NCBI GenBank assembly: GCA_022559985.1
Contig: JAFJTR010000048.1
Span: 180,633 to 244,632, forward strand
Length of the DNA: 64,000 nt
Reading direction: 5' to 3'
Source of the DNA: Parastagonospora avenae f. sp. tritici 18332-5
Lineage: Eukaryota > Ascomycota > Dothideomycetes > Pleosporales > Phaeosphaeriaceae
In this document: one piece after another, positions 32,173-45,293 of the stretch
Position numbering within the stretch: the first letter of the stretch is position 1
Layout: every line of letters begins with the position of its first letter
Position numbers and translations under genes: made by a program
Notes under the pieces: model-generated
Seen by the model: the letters and a program-made list of their open reading frames with translations, nothing else
What the model was told of the DNA's origin: nothing
Databases searched by the model: none

Positions 32173-35100
32173 CCTGCAGAAGATGACCACTCAAGCTTTA
32201 CGTAGAGGTATTGATTCCCACATGATATGAAGGTTTGTTCGACTGAGAGTTCCATTTGTGAACTTCCTAGAAACTGCGCAATCACATCACGCGTACACCC
32301 GTTCGTGAAGTTCTCCGGTCAGCAATGACGTGGCCGTAAGGGTTGCGCAAGATTCCAGCCACTTCGGTAGGGTGAATTCAGCTGATTAGATTGCAAAGGA
32401 TTATTGGCTGTACCTCGAATGCATTCTTCCAGTGCTTCAGCTGCAATTCTGACGCCAGCAGCAATCCTAAGTCAACCTCATGTCTCGAGATTAAACATAA
32501 ACTTGTGTTTCTAAGCGGTGGTGCATCGCTTCGCTGTTTTCAGGATTCGGCCCGAAAACAATACTAAGACTTACGCCCGGCTGCAAGCGTCCGCAAGTAA
32601 GCCATTCAGGGATGGTTTTGAAGCGCCCGCGATAACTTGCGCTCTTAAGGGTCTGTCGTGTCTTATGTCACAGTGCGCGCCATGCGCGGTGCGGGAGACG
32701 TGCTGGAGCTTTGATGCACAATGGCTGACATGATTTGAATTTGCACCTTCCTCTTCTTGTCGAGGAGCCGGCTCAACCTGCATGCACCCGGTGTGTAAAA
32801 TGTGGCAAGCATGTCTGCAGTCTGCTTAGCGAGTGCGAAAACGTACATGGGTGTCGACGCTCAGGTACTGTGCGATCCTGGAGCACTCTTCCGGTGGGTG
32901 CACGTTTTACGCCCGGCCTGTCCATCGTCTGCTGGGATGCGCTACCCCGGCAATATGGACAGCTATGGTCTAGGTATGCAGATTATACCTATCCCGACAA
33001 TTTGTTCTTGGTGTCGTCGGGTCGGATGCTTTCCCTAGAGGAAGAGGATGAAGGAGTGGACCGCGCTATCGCGGAGCGGACAGTTGGGTTCCGCTGTGCA
33101 ATTGACTCGTGGAAATTGAGAGTCTACACTACAGCCGAATCTGGCAATCCAAGTGACAGCAGCACGGGAAGCTTCATTGTTGTGGAGTCCGGTCTTTGTC
33201 GGTAGTGTGAGAGTTTTTGCGCTGTTAATAGAGCCAGCTGTCGAAATCAAACGCTCGCCGCGCCCGGTTGTTCGGTCGGAGTAGGTTACTGGGAAGGTCG
33301 GCGACCGTAGCGTACGTCACTGGCTGTCATCTGGGATCATGCATCTCTGAAACCCAACATTCGCATTCGATGTGGCCGTCCTATGGGCCAAGAACTCAGA
33401 AGCGGGACCATCGTGAGTTCATCGAGAAAGAATCGGATCGGAAGCAAAAGTTGCAAGGACTCCGTGAACAGCTCAACCATCGGTGCAAAGTCGGTGCAAA
33501 TTATCCCATCATCCTACACTTATGCTTTTGCGTCGGAGGAACATCGCCTAGCACACGATGTAGAGAAGAGCGGGTGGGACCAAACAAGGGCGCGAAGGTC
33601 GGTGTGCAGGGTATAGCGCACAGTGAGGAGATGAGGGTTCGAGCAACTACAATAGCGTGACCCAAGGATCGACCCAACTGGGTACACTAATGCACGCCAA
33701 GCCGACTCGACATCTCCATATTTGCTTAGACTGTTAGTATTAAGGCTAGTGTTCTTCACCGGTATGGTGCAGGGAATAGTCGATTCTTCGGATGCAGGTT
33801 ACAGACCGTCGAAGTATGGCCATGACTGTCTGTTGTGCTGCTTGCTGCCGATGCTTGCAGGTGACAAATGGGCCCAGCAATGACCAAAATCGTAGTGACT
33901 TTCCAGCCGTGTTTGAGGTCCTGGCCCTGCGGCCCTGTGTGCAACCATCAACCCTGGCAACACATTTCGAGTTACCTTGACACCGCGTGCGAGGTGCATC
34001 AACGGCGCGTGGCGGCGTGACAGGAATGCCGTTCGTCAAGCTTTTATTCTCCTGGCTGTGCGGCAGAGACCCAGTCATAAGCCGCTCAATCAAGAACGAG
34101 GTCGATGTTGGTGGACATCTGTTACTGTGGAGAGTGCTGGACATTGGCTAGTCTCAGTTCTAATATTGCCGCCAACGTCATATGACCCAACTTGTGCACT
34201 TGGACAAGATAGACAACGCACAGGACCCAAAAGCATCTCATCTGACGTCTGATGTAAGCTCGCGACTTAGAGCCGGTTGGACATGTCGCAATGTCACATG
34301 ATTTTGGCACCCCGAGATCGATGCGCCCCTTGTCTGATGTAATGTCCCGAGACGATACAACGTGTGCATGCTGACTTGCAGCAACAGTGCGATGAAACAA
34401 ACCAGGTTGCTGCAACCAACACTACAGCCACCATTTTGCGTGCATCATCAAAACCGTCACAAATCTCGAGTCCCAGCATTAACCAAGTTGGCTATGGAAA
34501 ACGTTGACATACTGTAAGCGGCAAGTGTCTGTGTGTCCTCATACGATTTGCGGGCCGGGGCCGGCATGCCCCTCGATTTCGCAGAACATGCCATTAGGTA
34601 TCAGGGCCGCTCGTCGCTCTACCGGGGTGCGACACGCCAGTCAGGATACTTGTTTCGTTCGCGAGTTTTCATTCGTAAGGAATCCTTCCAATCTGTAACG
34701 AGGGCTGCGACCATTTTGAGTGGTTGGGGTCCAAGAAGTCAGCCTTGTCGACGACATTAGGCCACCAACTAAGGAGCCGGAGTCTCAGACTAGAGTTCCA
34801 TTCATTCGCAGCGTTCCTTGCCACCCGAACCCCGAAAGTTAGAACGCTCAGCGTCAGCAAAGGATTGTTTGGTACTGGTTTCGCGTCAAGGAAGAAGTGA
34901 CGACGGAGCTTATGCCGGCAAGTTGAAAGTGACAATCCAATAGTTGCGAAATGGTCTGATGAATGGCAAAGGAGTAAATCGCTTTGGTCGTAGCGGCTAT
35001 TGATTGAAGCTAGGCCAGGCAGCAGCAGCAGCAGCAGCCATACGCATCTATCCTAATACGGTCTCGATCGCGATTATGTTCTATGATGTACAAATATATC

Positions 35101-35389
35101 CACTCAAGGTGGATTAAAACGCCATGCCAATGCGGAAAGAGAGGATGCAGCGCTTGCCCTTGGGCTAAGCCTTCGATCAATATCAAATGATGCAGAAATG
35201 GGTATCATGAACGAAAGTGGAAATGTGGTAGACAAGCTACAATGCGTAAAAGTTGTCTGAATATGATCTCTGGAGGATCTTTTCTTTGTCGATAGTGTCA
35301 GCCAAGCACACGGTGGTAGGCGTGCCTAGTGCTGGGTCGTGAATGAATTCGAGCTGCGCTGAAGGATGCGACGGTAGATATGCACGCTA
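32173..35389. other. Gene-poor intergenic region, 3.2 kb
   Basis: No gene is supported. The longest frame (about 32.74-33.21 kb, plus) lacks an early ATG and protein character. A (GCA)7 microsatellite lies near 35.03 kb. Base composition does not show the strong AT shift expected of heavily RIP-mutated repeats. Confidence 0.4.
35020..35038. repeat. (GCA)n microsatellite
   Basis: About six to seven consecutive GCA triplets in non-coding DNA. Confidence 0.85.
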
Positions 35390-36261
35390 CTAGCATACTG
35401 ATTTCCGTGGTGATTTGAGATGAATGCGTTTTACATGGTCTCTCTGAAACAAATCGTTAGTCAGATCATGGGTGCACAGTTGCGCAGTCAATCACTTACC
35501 ATGTTGTCAACACGGCTGAATACCCTGTCACAGCCGTCCCAGTCGCAAAGCACCCCCGGGTTGTGTTTTGCCTCGTGCCGTGCGAGATCCTTCTTGCTGG
35601 AGAAGCCTCCACCTGTGGCTTGTGGGCAATCGGCGTGACGGCAAAAGAAAGACTTGGTGTGACGTTTGTGGTGCTTCCTCAAGTCGCATCCGCGAGTAAA
35701 GACCGCTCTTGAAGTGCAACCAGGGTAGGAGCAACTCCACGTCCCATTCTTGTTCGGGAACCCATATGCTCGGAGGTCTGGAGAGGTTGGTGACAGCGAG
35801 CGGGACAGAGAGGGCGGTGATCTTTCCGAAGGAGCATTGGATGAGAGGCCCAAGCCTATCGAGGACGAAGCGGAGTGTGATCTCGACGGCCGCGATCCAC
35901 CATAGTATTGAGGCATGAAACCCGAATCAGGTGCGAGAGTGGTTGCTGTGGTCATACTTGTTGTGTAGGTAGGGTACGAGTATGCAGGAATCTGAGGCAG
36001 AGCCATGGGAGAAGAGTGGCCGGACCATGGAGTGTGCGATGGGTATGGGGAGTCCATGATTTGTCGATAGTCGTGTGGGTATGCAAAGATGGCTCCGTTG
36101 CTAGGTAAGGTAGTCGGTGTTGGTTGTGCCATGTGGTGTAGAGGTGGAGAGTATAGGATGCTCGGAGGAGATTGACATGAGCTGGCGGGGAATAAGTGTC
36201 CCATGCTGTCATCAACTGGCGCCATCAGCGCCAGCTCCGAGTCCGAAGAGTAGTAGCTCAT
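35390..36261 (-). CDS. C2H2 zinc-finger transcription factor
   Basis: Two exons (36261-35500, 35443-35390; 56-bp intron) give 271 residues. The N-terminal two thirds are Ser/Pro/Tyr-rich and disordered, with the MSYYSSDSELALMAP start as the first ATG of the frame. Three tandem fingers fill the C-terminus: CSYPGC...HHKRH, CRHADC...HEAKH with a longer loop, and CDWDGCDRVFSRVDNM, which is completed only after splicing by RDHVKRIH. Each has C-x4-C spacing, typical of a fungal class with Cys-x4-Cys fingers. Sequence-specific DNA binding in the nucleus is expected; the target is unknown. A TATATAC-like element lies about 110 bases upstream on the coding strand. Confidence 0.85.
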
Positions 36262-39200
36262 GGTCACGTATGTCGAGTTCGTATGTGAGAAGTGGCCTAG
36301 ACGAGATGTTGGAAGGCCGTTGGGTGATGTTGAGATGGGTGTGTATCCGTCTATAAGTGGTCGGACGTCGCAGTATATACGTGTTGTATGGTGCGCGAAA
36401 AGAACGTCAGTGCGCTCAGCGTAGGTGCCAGCAGGGAGTGGTAAGGGTATTCCAGTCTTATGGCACAGACCCAGCGTGCAGGGTGACAAGGAAGGCTGCT
36501 AACCGGGGTGTACAGGCCTAGTTCGGGAGCGTTTTGTAGGCCCCTCCGCAGAAATAAGGCTGAGGCACTGCAGACCAGTGGAAAGTAGCGTGGCGGGTAG
36601 TGGCGGTGTTGAAATGTCTCGCGCTGGCTGAGACGGGATTGGGTCGAGACGGGAGGCCTTATGTGACCAACTTAGAAACCAGAGCAATGCGGCTATCTGT
36701 AAGAATCCTCCTTACGGGTCGATATGAGGCGCGGAGAATCAAGAAGCTTATGTACACTCGATATGAGCAATTCACTACAATGCTATGCCCAGTGTGAAGG
36801 ATTAGAGCTAATCAAGATCATCGCGGGTGAACGAAATTGGGTTAACTTTCTCGCGCTGGATTCCCAATTCGATACCGCTCCCTGTTGCTATTACCAGTCG
36901 AGCAACGGTGCATAATTTCTACACAATTGCGGTGGGCACTCGAGTGCGCCTCGCGGCCGGCTAGTTGATCCCTGCAACCAAAGGTACCGCCATGGTGGAG
37001 TTCCCAGCGCTGGTGTTAGCGTGGGTCTCTGGAGCGGTTGACAAGGACCCATCTTCTAGAAAGAAGACATGGAGAGTGCTTTAGATGTGGCTCTTGCGCC
37101 GCATCCGCTGCAGATGCAGTATAGCTTTGGAGCCAGCGAAGTCGATCAATTGTTATGATCGATAGATAGTTGCATGATACGCTGACCGTCAGAGCCAACT
37201 CCTGTCTGCCGCCATGGCTACATGCCCGTTGGCGGCCACTGGTCCAACTAGTTGTTGCGCGTGCGGTAAGACGACATCAGAGGCGGTAGCGCACGAGGGC
37301 CAGGTGAGCATTCCAGGGCTGTGGGAGATGATAGACAGTCGATCGCCGCATGGCATGGGGGAAAGGCTCAGTCGGTGACTCGGTGCGTGCCCGCGGGCAT
37401 TTGGACGCTATGGCCGGTTTTGACAAGCCCACGGCACGGTGTAGCCGCGCAGGATGGGCCACATTCGCCTGGCTTGGAGACTTCCATGCGATTGGCCAGG
37501 CTGCCAGAGGCGTGATATAATTAGGTCGCGGCTTTTGTGGGGTCTAACTTTGAGTCGTCTGAGCGTTCTCGAGTTTCCCGTGCGACCACCGCTCCCGTTC
37601 GAAGTGTTAATTAGATGACTCAGGACTGTCGCAAGGCGGTGTTCCAAAGATGCGAATGCTCGGTCATCCACCGTCGGTTGTTCCCCGAAATCCGCCCGCT
37701 CGACCTAAGCTCGCACTCGCCATTCTCATGGTGCTGCGACGGTAGCGTCCAAGAGTAAGAACTTGCTGCAACGATGCTTTGATTGCGTCTGCGATCGTGG
37801 CCTATCACGTACCACGGTTTGTTTAATTCTGCGCGAGACGTGGTTAGGAATCGTATGTACTAGGGGGAAACATAGCCAACGACGTCGCGACTTAGCTAGC
37901 ATGGTCGGCGACGTTGAACCTTGGAAGCTCCCGACATTCGAGCGCGTAACGGGCTAAATGATGCCAAGAGTGGAGGGAGAACGACAGCTACGACTCCATC
38001 GAGGCCTGGCAGCCCATTCCTGCGAGTTTTTCAAGGATTGTCGCATGGCGATCCGGGCCTTTGTCTTTTTCGTGCTTGGGCAAGATCTGGTGACGCTGGA
38101 AGTAGATTAGCAATGTGTTTCAGAAAAGATACTGTGTATGGCAGTGCCTGCACATCGCAGCGTGGTCACAGAGATTGTGGCTATTTTGAGAGTTGTGACT
38201 TGGATGCAGTAGTGCGTGGTTGAGGTTGTCATGCTGGAGTTGTTATTGTGGACAAGCTGTCGTGCCTCTGGCCATGTGACAGACCGTGACCGCCTCATAC
38301 GGAAGTCGAGACTGCCCCTGCAAACGTATTGTGCTGGACGACGTCAGATCAAGGCACGCCTTCCGCAGGAGTGTCAGTCATACAAACTGGCAAGCAAGGA
38401 ATAGAATGAAAGCATTTCATTCATGAGCAGACTGCCAACAGGCGCACAACTCGCATCCTCCCAGTCTCGCAGTCGTCGATCGCCAAAGACCTGCACTGCA
38501 CAACGAAATCGAGCCCTTCACAGTAGTAAGTTCGCAACCATTGCTTGAATTACACATCCTTGTGACTGGCCCATGGCAACAGTGCACCAAGAAGAAGCAA
38601 GGCTCACTCAGTTCAACAAAGGTCGTATGAGATCAGCCAACCCTTGATCCAAACGTGCATATGGCCTCATGAGTACTGGCATGGTCTCCCCATATTCATG
38701 CACTAGGACCGTATGCTGGCTCGACACCACCAGGTTTCTGTATGCTAGCACCTTTCAGTGGAGTCCGTCTTGAGGAAGGTTCCTTCGCAGGCTCTGCTCC
38801 ATTCTAACAATCCAGAGCGGCTGGAGAGCAAGGAATAATGGCAACGTCCTGCAAGAAGTTGTGGGGACGCGACACCGAGGAACCAATGCGGTGACAATGA
38901 CGACGCCAACCTGCAGTCGGTACCCGTCCAGCAAGATCAGACAAGCTGGTAAGGGCCATTCAATGACATCTTCATCACCTCATGCATCTCGGACCGCCCA
39001 GTAAGAAACTTTGTGCCACTCGAGACGATTCATGTGCAACTGTTGGATACCGCAGATCTGAACCCCAGAGTGCACATACTGCCAGGCCGCAAAGGCAACC
39101 AACTACCGCACATCTACTGCAACTTCATGGGCCAAAATTCCCCTCCCGCACGTTGGCCCGCCGTCGTCTGCTATTTCTGGAACTCCATGTGTAGTTGTGT

Positions 39201-40490
39201 CGGGAGGAGGATTTGATCTGAAACGTGGCAGTGTTGGGCGGGAGACTCAGCCTCGCTCTCGTGGTTAGGCGTGCGACCACAACCAACGCGCTGCGAACAT
39301 CACTACGCAGACCCCATGAGCGTGGAATCCTGACGGCGTCAGGGTGCTTGTTGGTAGACTGACGAGACACATGATGTGGGATGGCTGGATGACTTAGCAC
39401 TTGTCCGTAGTGAAGGTGTGTTTTCAGCTAACTCCACCTTCCACATTCAGCACCAACATCGGCGACTTGGAACACACAGCCGTGAATCTAAATAAAGTCG
39501 TAGAGACAATTCCGGCTGGCTGACATTGGGACCAGTGTGCTAGTAGGACCGGAGAGATGTCTTTGTTGGGCCAGTGTAGAGGTGTCTTCGCTGATTGTAC
39601 CTCACCAGAAGCGCTGACATGTGACATGGTCTTCACAACGCATTTCGTCCGTCCTGCAATAGGACTGTCCATCCGAAATCCATGTTCAAATTATTATGAA
39701 TAATTTCGCGAGCATCACCCTCACACGCTAGTGCGCAACAGCTGTGGTCGCCGTCTTGTACTCCGTTCATCTCACACATGTCGAGTTACCTACACTCAGG
39801 TCCCCAAGATTTGAATTTCGGACCATCCGACATCTACCATACAACTGGAACACACAAGCTCACCCTTCCCTACGTAAGGCAGACTTGTTGTTCGAACAAG
39901 CATGTCTAGACGTCTCGCCCCAAAGCCAACTGATTTAACTTTCGGGACCATCGCAAAGCGGCACAATCGCACCGAAACAATTTCCCCACCATCACGCAAT
40001 GCGGTCAACACTCGGAGAGCTCGGCTCATCATGTCGCGAAACCATTCTGTGTCGAATGCGGTCTGAGTGCTCGGTAGAACTGAAATGAGGGAATGTAGAT
40101 CATGGCATGGACGTTGGTGGCCTTGAAAGTATGTGCGACCAAAGGCAGATTTGTGCAGACGATGTTTGTGTGTCAATGTGTCGAGAAATTCATATGGAAT
40201 GAACCGACACAGCTTCGATGCAAGCTATGTCATGTTCATCGCATGACTACTAGGTTACGCGAAAAACGCAGGTGTGCTTCACCGTACTACATCGTTCAGT
40301 CTTTAAGCCGCACTGGTGTCGACAAGCGTTGCAAACCTTAAGACTACACATACTAGCAACAGATACGAGGACTTATATCTACTTCAGGAGCCGATCGCAG
40401 AGGAAGTATACACGATCTTACTGATCAACTAGTAGTCTGAAGCAATACACGGTATCGTAAGACTTCAAAATTGACGATAGTACACTCTGT
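36262..40490. other. Gene-poor region, 4.2 kb
   Basis: No gene is supported over this long stretch. One 87-codon open segment at about 38.95-39.22 kb (plus; containing HVQLLDTADLNPRVHILPG) looks slightly protein-like. It has a stop just before it and no clear splice partner, so it may be a fragment or chance. No tRNA, rRNA or repeat was recognised. Confidence 0.4.
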
Positions 40491-41162
40491 ATGGGCTCTC
40501 AAATAAGCAGCCACCTGTTACAGTCTGGTCGGTTCCAATCACCAAAAGTCCGTCTCCCAGATCCACAGTCCCTACAAGTCAATGTACTCACATGTCATCA
40601 GCATACCGCACCGCGACCGCACTCTCCATGTGTCCAAAGTAAACAACCTGCACCTGGATCTTTCACGTTGTCGTGTCCAGCCGTACCCGGCCATGGCCAT
40701 GCGGCGCCACCAACAAATCTGCACTTTTTGATCCTGAATTCGACAATTAGGTTGGCATACCCCGAACCCAGATATGCCAACACCGAAGTAAAAGCCAGCC
40801 TACAACGAGGGGCGGAAGAGATGTATGATATTCTTCGATATGTCTTGCGAGGCACTGTGGCCGCAGGTCTAGGAGGGAGATGGAAACGCGTGCGCCGAAC
40901 GCAGCGGCTTGCAATCTTTGTCTACCGTCTGTACAGAACTGTAGTTCTAGAGCTGAGGACTGAAGCTCCGAGCAGACGTATAGATCTGGTCCAGCGTCAC
41001 TCCGTAGACCTGTTAGCATCCAAGAGAAAGCAAAACATCTTGCTCGACTGCCTGAGACAGCGCAATAGGCACAAGACCCTCCGCCTTTATACAAAAGATG
41101 CTGGACAGCTCTACCTCGTCCTAGGCAGAGCAATACCGTTCACACCGTTCATATTATTTTAG
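40491..41162 (+). CDS. Doubtful hypothetical ORF
   Basis: An ATG-initiated open frame of 223 codons in an otherwise empty region. The product is basic, with no recognisable domain, signal peptide or membrane segment. Frames on the opposite strand are also open over parts of it, which suggests low stop density rather than selection. It ends about 120 bp from the 3' end of the rps20 gene, in convergent orientation. I list it because of its length but think it is more likely spurious than real. Confidence 0.2.
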   Translation: MGSQISSHLLQSGRFQSPKVRLPDPQSLQVNVLTCHQHTAPRPHSPCVQSKQPAPGSFTLSCPAVPGHGHAAPPTNLHFLILNSTIRLAYPEPRYANTEVKASLQRGAEEMYDILRYVLRGTVAAGLGGRWKRVRRTQRLAIFVYRLYRTVVLELRTEAPSRRIDLVQRHSVDLLASKRKQNILLDCLRQRNRHKTLRLYTKDAGQLYLVLGRAIPFTPFILF

Positions 41163-41280
41163 GGCACAATAGTTGGGTCTTGAATCATTCATTGTCATAT
41201 ATCTCCAGCTCTTAGAGCTGTTCATAACCACATGTCTGCTTCAAACCCTTACTCCTCCTCTCCATGTCTCAATAGTACCC

Positions 41281-41683
41281 TTATGCGGCAATGGTGACCT
41301 CAACCTCAACACCGGCCTCGATGTTGATGATGATCTGCTTGACAACCTCGGTGGGAGCGTGAAGGTCGATGAGGCGCTTGTGGATGCGCATCTCAAAGGT
41401 GTCCCAGGTCTTGGAACCCTCACCGTTGGGGGTCTTACGGGTGGTGACCTTCAGGACCTTGGTGGGCAGGCGGACGGGGCCCTTGACGCGGAGCTCCTTG
41501 TTCTTGGCACGGTCGATGAGCTCCTGGCATACCTTCTCGAGGGACTTGACGTTGCGCGAGGTGAGGGTGATTCGGATCTTGTGGATCTTGGGGCCATCGC
41601 CGAAGTCTTTCTCGGGCTTGTCTATATCATTGTTAGATGTGCGCATTGCGAGACGGGTGCGGGGTGGCCGTACTGTAAGACAT
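41281..41683 (-). CDS. rps20: 40S ribosomal protein S20 (uS10)
   Basis: Two exons: 41683-41674 (only ten bases) and 41621-41281, joined across a 52-bp intron, giving 116 residues. After splicing the N-terminus reads MSYNKPEKDFG, as in other fungal S20 proteins, then HKIRITLTSRNVKSLEKVC and KGPVRLPTKVLKVTTRKTPN, the diagnostic uS10 core. It is a component of the 40S head and binds the 3' major domain of 18S rRNA. Codon choice is strongly biased to C- or G-ending codons (for example CTC, AAG, GTC), as expected of a highly expressed gene. A tiny first exon interrupted right after the start is usual for ribosomal protein genes in fungi. Confidence 0.96.
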
Positions 41684-42042
41684 CTTGTCTGGATGGGTGG
41701 GGTGGAGTGTTGTGGTGTTGGCGGTTTGGCTTGACTTCAGTCACGACCTGGATCCTTGATCACGGTAATGTGATGACTGTGTGGTTGATTTGCGACGGCG
41801 TTCGTGTCGTTGAACTTCTCCAGATCAAAATTCATCGAGCACTTGTGGGTAAATCTTGGCGCACTAGTCCTCGATCCGGAATAGCGTTTGCGAGGTTCAC
41901 GCCTGCTGCGACCATGAGCCATCATGACTACATGACAAACAAGCGAATGCAGTAATTCACGAACAGTATTTCAATTGCGTATTCCGGTTGTCAGGCTGCG
42001 CCAGTACCCCCTCTACCATTCAACCCAGCTGTCAAGATAGAC
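41684..42042. promoter_or_regulatory. Divergent promoter region, rps20 / CUE-domain gene
   Basis: About 360 bp between two head-to-head start codons. It must drive a very highly expressed ribosomal protein gene and the CUE gene. No individual site can be named. Confidence 0.5.
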
Positions 42043-44077
42043 ATGTCTCTACCCCACTTCGCGCCTTTCCCAGATGCCAAAGTCAGACAGAGCATCCTTC
42101 CAGATGAGTGGCGGCTATACCTCGATTCATGGAACTCCCTAGCAGAACTATATCTCCGATTAGATGATCAGGAATTCGCAACGGCAGCATCTGACAACGA
42201 CAATCTGACAACTTTTCTTTTGTCCTTCTTCCACGAATTGGCCAATGACGACAGCATTGGAGCGAGAGTTCAGTCATTGCGAAAGCAATGCTTTTTCCTA
42301 CTTCACAGATCAAATTCGAAAGATGGAATACCAGCGGGTCTTCTGAGTTGGTCAGCTTTAGCAGATATCTGTCACGTTTACCCAAAAAGTGAGCAATTTC
42401 GTGCTTTGCTGCAAAAGCTATGGGCGCAAAAAGGATCCACTATCGAGAAGTCGCTGCAGACCGCAAAGGCTTCATTGATCAGGAACCTGGAATCTAAGCG
42501 ACCAGAAGAGGCTCAGAGTACACTGGACCGGGTCGCGCCACTCCTCAGAGTGTCATCGGATGCGAGCATCTACATGCTGACTGGATCCGACTTCCTCGAT
42601 GCTCTATTTGCTGCGTATCCAAATGTACCACCGCAAATGAAGAAGAAGTTGGTCGCCGTAGCATATCTAGGACTCACCGCTGTTCTAGAGGGACCTAAAC
42701 CCAACTATTCGCTCCTGTCAGACCATTTGTATAGTTTGAAATCTAGCGAGGAGCAAGAGCAAAAGAAAGAGACTGGGAAGAAGACGCTTGTTGCGGACCT
42801 TGTTACCAACACACCCATACTGGAGAAAATAAGAGAAAAGACTACTGCACCCGAAGCGACACGAGCAAAGAATACCGCAGCTTCATTGAGTGCATTTCGC
42901 CAGTCTAGCCTAGCACGGCCAAAACGAATAGTACGGCGGAAGGTCGACAAGGGTAAGGCTCAGGCCAAGGACGATGAATATGGCCATGGGGCGTTCACTG
43001 GGGAAGTTAATGTGCATCGGATGAGTATGATCACTCAAATACAAGATCTCTTTCCAGAGCTTGGTGGTGGTTTCATCGTAAAGTTACTTGATAAGTACAA
43101 TGACGACATCGAGCAAGTCACCGCCCATCTTCTGGAGGACTCATTACCACCGTACCTAGCCGATGCTGATCGTAGCGAGCAACTGTGAGTCCTATACGGA
43201 GAACTTGAATTGCTTCAAGCCTTTCCCACGTGATCATACTAACACATCCAGACCTACGCCGAGTACACCACAACAGCCAGTTGCACCTCCGAAGTCGAGC
43301 CAAAACTTACCCGAACGCCGCAATGTCTTTGATAATGATGATTTTGACAGGCTCGCAGTCGACACATCTCGCCTGCACATCGGTCGGCGGGACAAAGACC
43401 TCACTGCGGAAAAGGTCCTATCAGATCGCAGCAAAGCGCCAGCCAAATCCTCAATCCTGGCTGCACTTGCAGCTTTTGACTCAGACGACGACGAACGCGA
43501 CGATACTTATGACGTCGAAGATGTTGGTGCATCAGTCGATAATGCCACAACAGGACCAGACGAAGCGGGTGCCGATCTTCGTGATAAGAACGAGGAAGCC
43601 TTGTTCCGCGCCTACACCATGACACCAGAACTCTTCGGTCGTGACTCCGAAACACGGAGAGGCAAGCCCCGCATTGCGCTGAAGAGCGAGACTGGGATGA
43701 CCGACGAAGCCATTGAAGGCTGGGGTATCATGATCGCTCGTGATCCGAAACGCTTACGTCGCCTCGAAGCCAAATTCTCCACCTTTGCTGGCCAGCAGCG
43801 CGAGCTTGCGCCTACCTCATGGCGCAACAGTTCCTCAGGATCTGGCGACGAAGCCGGTGAGGGAAGCGGTGAGCGCGGCGGTCATCGCGGCCGTGGAAGA
43901 GGTCGAGGACGAGGCCGCGGTGGACGCGGCGGCGGAGGAAACGTCGCAGGCCCTGTCGATGACAAGACCACGCAGGTGGCACGGCAGCGTAAAGATGCGA
44001 ACAAGGCCTCAAGAGCCAACCACAACCGAAAGGATCAGAGAGGGAAGAAGCTGGCGAGAGCTGGCTTTTCGGGGTAG
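42043..44077 (+). CDS. CUE-domain protein, Cue3/ASCC2-like
   Basis: Two exons (42043-43184, 43252-44077; 67-bp intron) give 655 residues. The N-terminal 250 residues are helical, as in ASCC2. A CUE ubiquitin-binding domain follows (MITQIQDLFPELGGGF ... VTAHLLEDSLPPYL), ending just before the splice site. The C-terminal third is acidic, contains GWGIMIARDPKRLRRLEAKF, and finishes in an Arg-Gly repeat and a basic tail. This layout matches yeast Cue3 (Rqt3) and human ASCC2, subunits of the RQT/ASCC complex that splits collided, ubiquitylated ribosomes. A cytosolic translation-quality role is inferred. It is divergent from rps20. Confidence 0.85.
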
Positions 44078-45293
44078 CCGACAGGAACCGTGGTGTTGGG
44101 CCCGGGTGATATGGGCCAGGAAGAACATGGTCAAGCGAAGTGAGGAAATCTCTGGGTGGCCGGCTTGAATGCTCGATAGAAGCGCCGGGGAAGCATAGAC
44201 GGAGCAACATGCTAGATACGGAATCATGAGACGAGCCCTTATTTTGCTGTTGCGCAATGCAGTGTCTTGGTCCCGACATATATCGGGTTGTAGCTGCTCT
44301 GGCAGGAGCAGGGCGAAGCGGTCCACATAAGCTGACTATTCACTATGCTCTTCCAGTATTCCCGCAATTCCCGTTCCCACCTGGGCGTGGCAGCAGCGAA
44401 TATGATATCGAACTCGCTTCTCCTTGCAAAACTTCCCTCTAGGCATTACCACTCGTGACGTTAGATCACAATGCAGTCAGCTACAGTGATTGAAGTAGCA
44501 TTTGTCCCTATTGACTTCGCTAAGGCCTTGTGCCAACACTACTATTCATCATAAAAAAAGGTTGGATATCGGTGATCGCAGCCTCGTCATCATCTCGACA
44601 TGCTAATTCGTTCTCTTGGGCAAACCAACAGGGATTTGCATGTGTGATCTCGTCTTCCATGGTAAAACTTTGAAGTAGTTCTAGAGCTACAAACTTGTTG
44701 ATGTTGAATTAGATCTTTGCCTTCCAGACTAAGGTAGCACTCTTGCTGCATTGCTTGACAGCCTGTTCGTTCTGCAACTTTAATGGGTTCGTCTAGGCTT
44801 GCCCCAAACAATGCACATATTCTGCCCAGGCTGGGTATGTACAGAGCATGGTACTATGTCATGGGCTCCTGCGGCACTTCTGCAGTAACAATCTCCATCT
44901 CTGCAGTGTACTGTACATATCACAAAGCACTTCATCACCTATCGCTTCCCCTTGCATGCAAAGTACCGAAACGAAGCATCAAACGGTCGGGTAGCATACC
45001 TACCACGCGGCCCGGAACGACTTCCACGAGCAGTCGGTACCAAGTACGTCCATCCTGATTTCTAAATGCATGCCTCCGCACAATCACAACATCGAAGCCC
45101 ATCCCCAACCCGCAACAAGCTAGACTCCTACCATCCCACGATACACTTTCCCATTCCACGCCAAACGCATCGTCTTCAGACCCACCTAGACCCGCCGCTA
45201 TCCCCAATCCCGTAAAGCTTAGCGAGACACCGCTCGCTTCTGGATACAGGGGTGAGCGAGAAGGAGCATTTGCGTCGGTAACGGTTGCAAGGG
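44078..45293. other. Intergenic region
   Basis: No gene, RNA or repeat was recognised between the CUE gene and the doubtful small gene that follows. Confidence 0.45.

Noticed and set aside
32735..33205. A 156-codon plus-strand open frame with some Cys
   Set aside because: It starts at TTG, has no early ATG, and shows no recognisable protein features.
41173..41955. A 260-codon plus-strand open frame
   Set aside because: It is antisense to rps20 and to its promoter; the rps20 reading is certain.
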